DNA from: Cucumis sativus
Lineage: Eukaryota; Streptophyta; Magnoliopsida; Cucurbitales; Cucurbitaceae
DNA: 64,000 nt
Assembly: GCF_000004075.3 (NCBI RefSeq)
Contig: NC_026658.2
Coordinates: 2,046,001 to 2,110,000 of the forward strand
Direction of reading: 5' to 3'
Shown here: in pieces, positions 50,601 to 62,969 of the stretch
Numbering within the stretch: the stretch's first letter is position 1
How the letters are laid out: each line of letters begins with the position of its first letter
Notes under the pieces: generated by a model
Told to the model about the DNA's origin: nothing
Databases searched by the model: none
What the model saw: the letters and a program-made list of their open reading frames with translations, nothing else
Program-made: the position numbers and the translations under genes

Positions 50601-52532
50601 TAATTTAAAAAATGTAGTTTTTTAATGTGATTTTAGATGGAAAAAAATCTAATATAAATTTTAAAAATAAAAGTATTAACAAATAAAAGTACCTAAAAAA
50701 ATTGTAGTTAAAAAGTCATTTTAGGTGGGATAATCCATCTTTCAAAAGTTTCTTTAAAAAAAAGAAATGGAATAAGCTTAAATACAACCTACACATCATT
50801 CTTACTCATAATGGAAGCTTGTCTATAGGTACTAGTCATTAGTAATTACCTGCAGTGGCTGGCTTGGCAATTTTAATTTTTAATATTTGCTCCCTTTTGG
50901 TCTGCATGCAGCATCCAGAAAGGCGTCAATTTTTAGATTCCAGCTCAAATTCATAGGGAAAAAGAAAACTAAAAAGAAGAATGAAGCATTATAAGAATCA
51001 AGAAGAGACCCATTCATACCCTTGAAGGATTCTGGCAGCATGAAACACAATATTCATATGAATTGCAACATTGTAAAACAAGATTGCAGCCACTGCAAAG
51101 TGTAAACAGAAAATAAACAATAACCTCGAAAGAGCCCTTACACTCATCATGAGCCATTGAAGATTTATTTTGGAAAGAAAAAACTCACTGACAAGGAAAT
51201 TTCTCCCCTTTTCCATGACAACAACGAGACAGTGGATCAACAGACAAAGCATCACACACATAGCCTGGAAATGAGAGCACAATAATTATACTGAATGAAA
51301 AAAGTATGCATTAGGCTTTGAGAGAATTTCTATTTCGAACAAAATATGAACGTAACAAGTTATAGGACTTTCCAGAATATTTAATATTTTATAGAATACT
51401 ACAGAGATAACGATACAATACAATAATAAGTAGAAAATATAAGTATTGTCATAGCCAGCAGAGGTCATAGTTGAAAATTAAAATCACAGATGGAATATCT
51501 AAATTGAAGTACAAGAAATCAATAATGCTTATTACCGTGGAGAGTGACCAATAAGAGTATAGCAAATAGGTAGGCAATGCAACATGATTGACTACCCAAG
51601 ATTAACATTTTACTACAAACAATCCCTTTGTAGAAACCTAGCATACAATAGTGAAAGTGGCCAAGAAGCAATTCCACATACACCTTGCAAACCGACACTA
51701 CCGAAGAAGGTGATCCAGGTTTTCCCCTACCTTTGACAAAGGACGCAACAGAAAGAGCTCAATAACGAAGGCATCGTTCTTACAAGGCCTATCCAACATG
51801 TTCACAAGACTAAGCAACACTTGCCAAGGAAAGAACTTAACTTTCTTTGGAATCTTAATAAGCCATAAAACATCAAGATTGTAAATCCTAATTAAGTCGC
51901 ACAAAAAGTAAATAACAACGACGACAACAACAATGATAACAACAATAAATCAAACTAAACAAAAGCTAACTTTTTCACTTGCCCATTTTCCTAATAAAAA
52001 ACACCAACTCGAAAAATAAGTAAAAGAAAGACAAATTCAGGAACCGTCAATGTCCAATAAAATGAAGTAACACCAAGAATTAATGAAAGAAATACTTACC
52101 ATTATCATCAGACAACAAATATCTTCCCTGAACAGTGCTCCTACATGAGCTATTTACTGCTAAGCCAATATTAGTCCTTCAAAAAAGAAAAAATATACAT
52201 ATAACTCAGCTATGATTGGGCAGGAAGAAAATGGTAAACAACAAAGAGGATATGAATACAGAGGGCAGGCATCATATATAACATATAGTTTGAAAAGAAA
52301 ATCTTTTGAACAAGAATCCAAAATTGAGGAATCTGAAGAGCTGCATTCTTCCGTTTGGGTACAGAATAGTATGAAAGGCCAAAAACCCAGAAAGAATAAG
52401 GGTGGTAGAGTGAAAATGGGAAGAATTAGAAAGTGAAAGTGGAAAATTTCACCTGATGGATGAAATTGTTGAAGGAAAGAGGAAGAGAAATTGGAAGAAT
52501 AAAAAAGTTAAATGGAAGCGATGAATCCACAT
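47638..52532 (-). CDS. SPRING-like (SREBP regulating gene protein family) with extra Cys-rich C-terminal domain
   Basis: Eleven exons: 52453-52532, 52100-52176, 51189-51264, 51020-51092, 50850-50901, 50416-50477, 49898-49961, 49317-49374, 49141-49227, 48840-48933 and 47638-47730. They join in frame to 271 residues. Residues 7-24 are a hydrophobic signal peptide or anchor. Residues 38-162 match animal SPRING (C12orf49, DUF2054) motif by motif: CRSTVQGRYLLSDDNGYVCD, CHGCN, QCCNSYEYCVSCC (C86, C87, C93, C96, C97), FDFCVGRCRHNSESVVHENA and FHHCFSLP. Residues 182-271 form a second Cys-rich unit with SCDSVCKSNGQSCVPNK, NPGACLY and RLCPCA. Animal SPRING is a Golgi protein required for site-1 protease activity and SREBP processing. 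Plants have S1P, which processes bZIP17/28, but are not known to use SREBP. A secretory-pathway role with S1P is inference. Intron 1 uses a GAAG acceptor, although a CAG lies 20 bp further downstream. Confidence 0.9.
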
Positions 52533-53552
52533 CGTTGTGAGGATGAAGAATAATTAAACCCAGAAATGAGAAACGTTTGAGGAAATGAGCGATTAATTGG
52601 ATTCGATGATTTCCCGTTTGTATGAGACTAAGCTTTGTTCTATATGGGACGTCAAATTACCAAATTACCATCCTCATATAGAAGTATTCATTTGTCAAAT
52701 GTTTTAGATTTTAGGGCAAGTCCCACGACACAAACAAACAACTTTAATTTCTTCTAATTACATCCTTTAATTATACCTTCTAATAATGTAAATTGGTTAT
52801 TTAACTATACAATAAGTTTTTATATATATAATTATACAAGTTTGTGGATTTAATTTTAAAATTTGAATAAGTTTGAGGATTTAATTTTTAGTTTTGAAAG
52901 TTTAAAATTATAATTGCAACTATCATCTTACTTCATCCTCATCCTTCATCCGTGGTTAAGAATAATTATGAATGATAATATATATCTATTATTTTTTATT
53001 AGAAAAGAAAATGTTTTGAAGATGGATGAGTTTCAATCACAAACACAATTTGATTAATGTTATCGTTTGACTCATAAAAGTTTTAAACTTATTCGCATAC
53101 TATAACAATAACCGTAATTAGTAACGGCATTGCATGTAGTAGACTCAATGATATTCATTTTTCAAATTACCATTGATTCAAATGTGTTGATTCTCACCTA
53201 ATTTTCACACAAAACTTAAATAGCATTTATTGTTAGTTTGATGTTAATTGCAAAATGTGGGATTAAAAAAGTTTTACAATGAACCTAGAAAAAGCTTTCA
53301 AAAGAGGGAGAAGTGATTTTTAGACCTAAAAACACTTCTCCAAATGTTCAAATTAGGAGCCATTTGAAAAAGTGGGAAAAAAGATAAAAGAGAAATGTAT
53401 AACAGCATTCTACTTTTAGGCGATTACAAAGTAACTGTTACACATCATTAAGAAAGAGTTTTCCAAGCACAATAACCAGTTGGTACACAGCCAAAGTAAT
53501 GGTTATAAGCTACTTAGTTAATCTTTAACAATTGGAGAATGTAATCAAACAT
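52533..53552. other. SPRING-like promoter and spacer
   Basis: The first ~100 bp upstream of the ATG are the likely leader. The rest is AT-rich without recognisable exons and ends in the 3' UTR of the RNase H2A gene. Confidence 0.45.
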
Positions 53553-55973
53553 TCAAAAACGAGAGAGTTGTTCAAGTTTTCTAGCCTGGAAAAACTTGCA
53601 CCGTCCTTTGCCACTTGATTCAATTTCTTCACTCTTTCTCTTGGATGTGGTGATGCCAACATTGCTTAATCTTAATTGTTTCTTACCACTCCCACCCGTT
53701 GCCCCATCTTCATCCACTTTATCCGACTCCCTGTAAATCAAGCATGTAAATACAATAATATAACAATATGACATCAATGTGAATACACAATCGAAAGAAC
53801 TTAATACCAAAGTTCTACAATAAAAGTGTATCAAGAAGTTGACATCAGGAACCAACCTAAATTGTTGTCCAACTATTCTACAATAGAAGTGGAGTGCAGC
53901 AAACAAACTATAGGCTAGAACAAAGCCTGTCCTTTCCATACCGTGGCAAACATAAAAGAAATTCTATATGGCTTAATGAGCTAATTCTGCAAAGAGCTAC
54001 AATTCTTACAAGGCAGAGTAAAAACTAACCATGATACTTCAACAACGTCTTTGAAATATGAAGTGCAGGTACCCCAACTGAAGCGGACTAGTGTAGGGAA
54101 CCCAAATACCGAGTGCTTGTGATCTTCTAACCAACATTTAGTTGTTGGATCTATATAGATTAAATCATAAGAGCATTATTGATATCACCCTGTGCAACGA
54201 AAATCAGATTATAGGATGCTGCAAAAAATATTTAGCATATGAAATAGACCTCCAGGGTATCCAGAACCAAAGTTTCTATGCATGTTTTCAGCTGTTTCCT
54301 CCAATGCCCATTCCCGCAATGCACGATCTCTTGTGACCTACAAGTCACATTGATGTTGAAGTGTGGGAAACAGTTAGAATGCTATATCCTAAAAGGAAGC
54401 ATTAGCATTACCTTTGCGACTATGCTTGCCCCACTGACAACAGGATACAAGCTATCAGCTTTCTTTGCAACTACAAATTTTATATTAGGAAATTTTTCAG
54501 ACAACTTGATCCTGTACTTTTCAGGATCTCCAACAGTATCCACATAAACCTGAAAATAAAGATGAGATTTGCTGAATGGGGATTTTCTTTCCCTCCCTAT
54601 TATGGACTTGAAAAAAAAATCAAGAACATGACATCCAAAACTTAATTTTTACACATCTATCTAATAAAGAATGTGTCACGCCGTGCTACTGTAATCAAGA
54701 AATAAAACTTGTTCATTTTACCTCCTTGTGGACTTTGGTCTAGATCTATAATTAACAAAGCATTAAAAATCTGTAGTTTGAAATTTTTATATTTTGCCCT
54801 CCAAAAAAGTTAAAAGTTATGACATGATAACAAATGAAGTTCAAGATTCCATATGCTATCTCCTCTTCAAATGCTATTTCCTCTTCAAATGCTATTTCCT
54901 CTTCTATCTCTATCGGGACTGTATTCTTAACAAGTTTAGTTTCTTTTCATCAGTCAATGAAGAAACAAGGGAAAGAGTTACCTCAGTTAAAAGAACTCCC
55001 ATGCTTAGAACCTTGGTGACCAGACCCATCGCAGAGTCATGTGATATTTCATTTAGGTTGATCTTTACTCTGTTGAGCAATAAAGAAAAAAGAAATCAGA
55101 AACAAAAACCCAGGTGTGATAATTCTCATATGATTAATTATGATAGCATCATATTTCATAAACTTTACAAGTAATATTCTTGATAAAGTAGGCAGGAGAA
55201 AAAAAACAAAACTTTAGTCCAAGCCATAGTTGCCCTTTGATGTGCATAAATTAACAAAACTAGAAGGGGGAGGGAGGGAGAGCATCATTATCCACGTTCA
55301 GTCTTTTGCTGACTCTAACTCTGAATGAAGATAAGTTTCATTGTCTTAGTTTAAAGAATTACTAGAAATTAAATGATTTCATCTTAATCAGTCAACTTAA
55401 GTTCCAGAAAAAAGGAGATTTCAGCTGAATCCCATTCTTTGTACCTTCGAATTCAAAAGGTGTAGTGGAAAGTAGAGTGTTTGTGCAAATGCAAGAATTC
55501 ATAAACCATTTAGACTGACTTATTTAGCATCTTCGAAGAAAGTTCTCGAGGATCAATGACATCAACAGCCCATCCAATTGACTCATTAGCCTTCAAATCT
55601 TCAAACAATTCCTCCCTCTTCTCTTCTTTCAAAGTTTTCGAGTCTACATGGAAGAGAAGTAAACGAAGCAGGGAATGATGATTAACAGTCAAAAAGAAAA
55701 TGAATAGAAGCATAAATTAGGCAAACCTGCAAAATTCAAAGACGAAAGTTGTTTCAAATAGGAACTGGCGCAGTACAAACATCCATACACCATTGGACCT
55801 GAAATAAAAAAAGTATCCCAAAATATGATGATCGAAACGGAGTTAAAAGAGACAGAAATGGAATAAAACAAATAGGAAAATAGAAAACCTAAAACAGGGC
55901 CTCGACCAGCTTCATCTATGCCCATTACACAAGGCTTGGAAGTCCATTTTGGGAGTGAATCTTGAGAAGACAT
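53553..55973 (-). CDS. RNASEH2A: Ribonuclease H2 subunit A (catalytic)
   Basis: Eight exons: 55889-55973, 55727-55798, 55520-55643, 54982-55069, 54412-54549, 54250-54337, 54030-54150 and 53553-53730. They join in frame to 297 residues. This is the catalytic subunit of nuclear RNase H2, which removes ribonucleotides from DNA and degrades RNA in RNA:DNA hybrids. The active-site carboxylates are all present: D20 and E21 ([13 protein letters not shown]), D127 ([12 protein letters not shown]) and D155 ([19 protein letters not shown]). Their spacing of 107 and 28 residues equals that of the human enzyme as I recall it. Other family motifs are [42 protein letters not shown] and RFSWGTC. A basic, Ser-rich tail ends [14 protein letters not shown]. 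The first ATG of the frame is used. Confidence 0.95.
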
Positions 55974-58189
55974 TGCAGTTTATCAGCTAATCTCCTCCCG
56001 CTTTTTCTTCTATTTAGTGTTTCTTTTAGGTTGTTCCCGCGTGCAAGCACAAATTTTCTTGCTATAGGTTTAAACAGCGTTTCAGTACTTATTTTAAAAT
56101 CACTCAAAACATGAATTGGCTTAGCCTCACTAAACTTGCTTACTTTAAAACATATTACACCACTAAAACCACTTTAACAATAAACTAACATCAATATTAA
56201 ACATATATATTCAATTAGCTTTCTTTATACATATTATATAAATAAGATAAAGCGGACTCGAATCCTAAACTTATACTAAATCACTCAATTTGAGTCTGAT
56301 AACTTTTAAAATTTGAAACATTAACCCTAAATCTTTTCGAAAATAGTTTTCTGGATTACTTTCATCATTAACCTTGGAAATAAATACTAACCATTTTTAA
56401 AATAAAAAGTTATTTTTTAAAAATGAAAAAGTTTAGAATTATTAGATGAGTCTTTAGTACCATTTTCAATAATAATAAATTAACGGTGTGGTTGCTTCAA
56501 CACTACGTTATTTGTCCAATCACCCAAATAAAATAAAGAAAATTACACCGCATATCACGTGGAGTCGTCGGAGTGTGAAGAGAAGAACCAGAAGTACGAG
56601 GAAAGACAAGTTGTTCTTATTTTTCATTATCAAAACATGCATTATTGGAAAGACCCAACCAAGTTTACCAAACATATGAAAATACTTTTGAGGATGACGG
56701 GCAACTTGTCTATGTGATGCTATAGTTTTCCATTCACTTCTAGAAAATACATATCTACACAGTTTGTGATTATTATTATTGGCACGTTCAAATATAACAT
56801 AATTAAGTCAAATATAGTAAAATTTTAGATTCTATGATAGTTGCATTGATAGACGTTAACATAAGCTTATACTAGTCTTAAATTTTGTTTTATTTTATAA
56901 TAAGGATGTGTTTGCCCTCGTGCCAAGAGGGTGATATCGTGAATACTTGTTCTTTTACGCTTGCGTTTTAGTTACAAGGTAAGTAGATGATGAAAGTATT
57001 TTTGGATGTGGCCAATCATTTTCTTTCGATTTTTTTCATTCACTTTTGCTAAAAGTCATCCGGTCTAAATATTCAATATTCAAATGAAGATTTAGCAAAT
57101 TTAGTTTCATGAGATTCAATATAGGTCGATTGGTCGGGTCTGGTCTTCAATTTTGTACCTAGGGCTTTTGTAATAATAATAAACTTAATCGTCAACCACA
57201 CTTAATTTTGAAATGTTTTTCTATACAATGTTGAACTTTTTCACACTACTCCCTATTTTCAACATATATTTCATAATATAAAATAATGTTTCACGCTAAT
57301 CATACAAAGAGAGAATTAAATCAATCTAACACTGTTTTAAAAATAAATTGAAAAAAATAAAAAATTACGTTATATTTTAAAATTTTTGAAACATTAACAC
57401 TAATTTTTTTTCTAAAATAGTTTCACTTTACCTTGTAAATAAATATTAATAGTTTTAAAAATAAAATTTAAATAATATAACATATTAATTTTTTAAAATA
57501 AAAAAATTAAAACTATGAGGATAAAAGATCTCATCATAAGTAATAAAATAAAAAGATGATATTAATATTTTCATTACTAAAATCATACAAATTGTAAAAC
57601 TATAGGAAGAATCCAAACTTTAAAAAATCATATTAACTTAAGAACTCAATATTACTTCACCTATACTTTTTTTTTGTATAGTTACCATTGATAAATATGA
57701 GTTATTAATTACCAAATGAAATAAAAACAAATAAGTTGATTTTTTCATTTTTAACTTTTTTTTTTCTTAAAAAAATCATATTGAATTTTTAAAAAACTAA
57801 AGTAAAAAATCTAACTTTTTTTTTTCTTCTATAAATCTAAAATTTATTTAGTGTGATAAGCATGTTTTTAACTAATATTTTTAACTAAAGAGGAATTAGA
57901 ATATAAAATATTAATTATTGTATTATATATAAGCAATTAATTTTAAAAGTATATTTTTATTAGGATAATTGTTTGAAGAAAATCCATATTATTTTTTCTA
58001 AAATAAGGAGTAAAATAGTAAACCTTTCAACACTCAGAAGTAAAAATTAACTAGTAAATCTTAAATAAGTACGTTATAATCAAGAAGATGATTATTCTGG
58101 ATTGATATTTAGTGTGATAACTTTGATTATACATAGACTTTAAACTTATAACAATAATAAGAGATGTAAGTCAGGCCAGACCGAAATTT

Positions 58190-58560
58190 AGAATTCGGGC
58201 CTCCGAACCACATCTTATGTCCGAACCACATCTTAATGGGGGAGTTTCGCTCTATAGCATTTCCCATAAAGACTGTTTATATTATATCATTGTTGATAAT
58301 AGGGCACACCACTTGTAGATATGTGATATTATGGCTATCTTCATATGCTCTCTAATGATCCTTTGTGGGTGTGTAACTGAAGAGGATTTCTTGACATAAG
58401 AAGAACATGACATTCTCCTCTATTGCAAGAGGAACATGACATTCTCCTCTATTGCAAGAGGATTTCTTGATATGAGAAGAACATGAATGTAATCTGCTTA
58501 GAGTTGCATACTCGTTCATCATCAATCTTCAACCCAATGTTCTCTTACGTTCTATGTAAA
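58190..58560. repeat. Repeat-bearing patch, possible old LTR or TE
   Basis: AACATGACATTCTCCTCTAT plus TGCAAGAGG is duplicated in tandem (29-bp period, 58404 and 58433). The flanking GGATTTCTTGA.AT.AGAAG.ACATGA block occurs on both sides. A CCGAACCACATCTTA direct repeat lies near 58204-58234. Composition differs from the AT-rich surroundings. No coding frame or clear LTR ends are seen. Confidence 0.35.
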
Positions 58561-58732
58561 GCATGTTATTATGTTTTGGTGTTTTTTTGTTTTTTTTTTT
58601 TTTTGTCTTCTTTTGTTTCTTTAGCAAGTTGCTGATGACTTCCTCAAGTTCGGTCATCGAGTGACCTCCTCAACCTACTTGATATATATTTTGTTTATAT
58701 CTTCCAACTTTCCACGAACTATATTAATATTA

Positions 58733-58846
58733 GTGATACTTTGATGTTTATTTTTTTTTGTTTTGTGGATTTATCAACGATATGATGGAGTGATACTTTA
58801 ATGTTTATTTTTTTATGTTTTGTGGATTTATCAACGATGCAATGGA
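58733..58846. repeat. 57-bp tandem duplication
   Basis: GTGATACTTTGATGTTTATT at 58733 recurs at 58790 as GTGATACTTTAATGTTTATT. Each copy continues through a T-run into TTTTGTGGATTTATCAACGA. Confidence 0.8.
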
Positions 58847-59210
58847 AATATTGATTCGCTTTTTATATCAAAATTAAAACTATAAAAACATGGAAATATC
58901 GATGAAAATACGGACATATCAATAAAAATTTGATACTTTTAAAATATCTCAAACTAATGATTTTAATAATAATTGTAGTTATCTAACTGTTATAATTTTA
59001 CTTCGATTGAAATTTAGTTATTTTGAATTTGCCATCTTATATTTCAAGCTTGAAAATTACAAACTAAGTTAATTCACATCATCCTCTAAAATGTTGAACG
59101 CAAAGAATGAAAAAAAGCTACTAAGAACAATCCATTATAAGAACACATTAAAAGAGAATGAAAGCAAAGGTAAAATGAGAAATGAAATTGAGAGTAGTTG
59201 TCTCAAAATC

Positions 59211-62200
59211 TTATATTCTTTGAGGAAGTGGAGCCTTGATAACTTGAAGAATCTGCACAACTTCAGCCATGGAAGGCCTACTTGAAGGAATTTGAGAAGT
59301 GCATACCAAAGCCAATTTGAGGATAGGCACAACTTCATCTTCTGAATATTGAGTCATACTTGGATCAACACAATCCAACACATTACCTCTCTCAAGCAAA
59401 TACCTCACATGGTCTGTCAATATAACCACATTGTCTTCTCCATACTCCACCGGCCTTCGTCCCGTCACGATCTCTAGAATCATCACCCCAAAACCGTGTA
59501 CGTCGCATTTCTCATTCACCCTTATGCTCTGGCATGCTAGTTCCGGTGCGACGTATCCCAATGCACTTTGGAATCTGTTGTTCATGACGTGCTTGTCAAG
59601 CTTTGTTAGGAGTCTTGCGAGCCCGTAATCAGAGATCTTTGGGTTGAAGTTTTCATCGAGGAGGATGTTGGTTGGCTTTAGATTGTAGTGAACGATTGGC
59701 GGGCGGAATGAGTGGTGTAAATGTGCTAGTCCTTTGGCTGTCCCAAGCACAATCTTGAACCTGTTATCCCAAGACAATGGTGGAGCTGAAGGAAGTCTTC
59801 CATGGAGTTGAGTTTGAAGACTTCCATTGTTAGCATACTCCATTACCAATAGCTGAGTTTGAACAGTCCAATAATAACCCTTTAAGCTGATCAAATTAGG
59901 GTGTTTAACCTTCCCCAAAACTCGGATTTCCCGGTCAAAATCTTCCGGATTTTGAATAATGTCTGATTTCACAAGCTTCTTCATAGCTACATCTCCTCCA
60001 TCTCCCAATGAAACCTTATAAACCGTTCCGAAAACTCCACCACCAATCTCAGAGGCCTTATTCAGCAAGGCTTCATGGTTACTAACCCAATTCAACGATG
60101 CCTTTGAGTTTGAATCAAACAAAATAAGCTTACCAGCAGTGACTGTCCCTGATTTCGAAGAGCTCGAACAGCTTTCCAACGCATTGTCGACAAACGCAAG
60201 CGATCTCCTCCGAGCAGAGACATTGAGCAAGGTGATTACAAGCACCCCAAGGGCAATCAAAGTGGCAGCAGAGATGGCAACAATGGCAGAGACACTGAAG
60301 AAAACATGATGTGAGGAATGATTAGATAATTGTGAAGGTCTGTTTCTGCTGCTTTGGCCACCCATTTGATTGGGATAGGCATTGGGATCAAGAACAAGGG
60401 GCTTAGGGACATTCATTTTGCAAGGTCCTTTAAGTAAAGGGGAGCAAAGGCCTAGGTTTCCTTGCAAAGCACTTTGATCTAAGCTTGGAAAAATGCCACC
60501 AACAGGAAGTCTGCCTGTTAACATATTGTATGAAATATTAACAGCTAGTAGGTTTTGAAGAATTCCAAGCTCTTGAGGTATTTCTCCACTTAGTTCATTT
60601 GATTCAAGTCTTAGAATCTCTAACTTGCTTAGTTTGGAGATTGACTTGGGAATTTCTCCACTTAGATTGTTGTGGGATAAACTCCTGCCATACAAAAGTA
60701 AACTCAACAGGTTATCACCACATTTAATATGATTTTTTAAATAGAAACCTATCAGAATAATATTTAATCTAAGGATCTCCAAAGTTCAAGGTCTAATTAT
60801 ACACATTTTATAGTTTCTAAACCTATTAAACATGAATTTAAGTCTAGTTAATTTAACTCAAACAAATAAAGAAAAATTATCAAAATTAACAAATATCTAC
60901 TAGCTTTTGTATTTGTGGGTTTTTTTTTCTTGTTAGGAAAGGTAAATAGTTTGTTTTTTTTTTTTAATTATTCTTAAAAAAACTCATATAGATAAGGAAT
61001 GAACCAAATGAAGGAAAAATACATATAATGATTGGAAATTTTCTGGTTTTATTTTGAATCTATCTTTAATTTATAATGGTATTAAATTGAGGTTAGCTTT
61101 CCGATAATTGACATAAAACTAGATTTAGGATAAAAAACCAAAATTCATTAAAGAAAAGCACAAATTCCACGCCCAAAACAAATTCTCAAAAAAAAAAAAA
61201 TCCCTTTTGACAATTTTTTGAAGGCAAGATCAAAATTTTAATTTAATGTGAACTATGTTCATTTTAAAAAGAAAAAAAAGAAGAATAAAAGTTATGTTTA
61301 GGGTTCAATATTATAAAATTAAAAATCACCATCTCATTCTTAGTTAAGTAAAAAGAAAAGAAACTTTTGGAAAAATGTAAACATTGAGAAGGAAAGGACC
61401 ACAATGGCATAATACTTACAGCAAGTAAAGTGAGAGACAATTCCCAATCTCATCAGGAATTGGACCAACCAGAGAGTTTCCATCAAGTTGAAGAATCTTC
61501 AAACTCCCAGAATCACACAATTCTCCAGGAATTGAACCATACAAATCACTGCTTCTAATATCTAACACATTCAGATTCTCAAACAACCCCATTTCTGGTG
61601 GAATCTTTGCCTTAAACTCATTCCATGACAGATTCAAGTACCTCAAATTTCTATACAACCCCATTTCTGCTGGAAAGTTCCCTTCTAATCTGTTACTTGA
61701 CAAGTCCATTCTTGTCAGCTTCTCATATAGCCTACTTGATCCCACTGGAATTGAACCAATCAGCTCATTCTTAGACAAATCCATCTCCTCTAACCCCAGT
61801 TCAAACAACCCTTCTGGCACCCTTCCATTCAAACTGTTTCCTTCAAGCTTGATCACAGATAGCTCAGAACATTCCATCAATGTCTCTGGGATGTTCCCAG
61901 TCAGCTTATTGTTTGAAAAACTCATGTATTTCACCGATCTTAATCCCCCCATTGTTAAGGGAAGACTACCAGTGAAGCCATTGCTTGAGAAATCCATGTA
62001 TTCTAACCTTCCCATGTTTCCAATCCACTGTGGGAGCTCATCTGAAAAACTGTTGAATCCTATATTGAGGAAGGTTAAGGAGGTTAAGAGCCTCATTGAG
62101 TTCGGTAGCGGCCCGGTGAGACGGTTTCCACTGACATCCAATGTAGCTAAGTGGACGCATAATCCCAAGTCTGAAGGTAATGGCCCTGAGAATTGGTTGT

Positions 62201-62969
62201 TCTGCAACTTGAGCTCTTTTAGATTATGAATAGCTGAAATCCCTTGTGGTAAAACACCAGAGAAATCATTTTTTGAGAGATCTAATGTCCTCAGCCTTGC
62301 TAAAGACCAAATCCCAGGAGCAAAATTTAAGCTACCGGAGAATTGATTGGTTGAAAGATTGAGAGTGTTTAAATATAAACACCTTGTGGGCAATGTGTTG
62401 GGAACAGGGCCTTGAAGCATATTAGAAGCAAGAGAAAGATAATGAAGAGAAGAACAATTAACAAACATTTCATCAGGAAGTGGCCCAGATAAGAGATTAT
62501 CAGAAAAATCAAGAAATCTAATGGAAGACATAGAGATAAGAGAAACAGGAATCCGCCCAGATAAACTATTGCCGCTGAAATTAACTCTGTCGAGACTAGG
62601 AGGAAGAACAAGCTGAGGACTAAGATTCCCAGTGAAATTATTCCCAGAGAGAGACAATACCTTGAGATGCTGTAATTTCTCAAGCCCTCTTCCGATTCTC
62701 CCAGATAATCCCAACCCATCAATGGAAACCTCAGAAACTCTGCCATTAATGGGGTTGCATTTAATGAACTTCCAAGAACAAGGGGAGTCATCGTCTTCAC
62801 TCCAGGAGGAAAGAACGGAAGAAGGGTCTTGAAGGTCGGATTTGAAAACGATTAAGCCGAGGATATCGTCGTTGAGTTGAGGATAAAGTTCATTGAAGGC
62901 AATGGCATTTTGAAGAAGAGTGGAGATGGATCCCAAAAGGGAAAGAGCGAAGAAACAGAGGAAAGACAT
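59211..62969 (-). CDS. LRR receptor-like kinase (At3g28040-like) with atypical catalytic loop
   Basis: Two exons, 61420-62969 and 59211-60684, join within a Leu codon to give 1007 residues. After a signal peptide (about residues 1-24) comes an LRR N-cap (LNDDILGLIVFKSDLQDP...DDDSPCSWKF), then about 20 leucine-rich repeats of the plant type (LSGxIPxx) in which the intron falls. A GNLGLCSPLL...GPC end cap and a membrane span near residues 646-672 (VFFSVSAIVAISAATLIALG) follow. The kinase has GGGVFGTVY (about 736) and VAMKKL. Its catalytic loop is VHYNLKPTN (about 849) instead of HRD, and its DFG motif is DYGL. The nearest relative I recall is Arabidopsis At3g28040, which also has a non-HRD loop. 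Weak or absent phosphotransfer is expected. The C-terminus ends APLPQRI. The ligand is unknown. Confidence 0.93.

Larger units (their letters stand above)
55974..59210. other. AT-rich intergenic region with small repeats
   Basis: The first ~120 bp are the RNase H2A leader. No gene is seen beyond it. Contents recognised: a decayed MITE fragment near 56780-56870 (AAATATAACATAAT and CATTGATAGACGTTAAC), a less AT-rich repeat-bearing patch at 58190-58560, and a 57-bp tandem duplication at 58733. The final ~120 bp are probably the 3' UTR of the LRR kinase. Confidence 0.45.

Noticed and set aside
55985-56045. E2F-like CCCGC motifs upstream of RNase H2A
   Set aside because: CTCCCGC and GTTCCCGC each miss the TTTSSCGC consensus; suggestive but not supportable.
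61849-62800. Frames of over 120 codons inside the LRR kinase gene (both strands)
   Set aside because: Shadows of the repetitive LRR coding sequence; the true frame explains this DNA fully.
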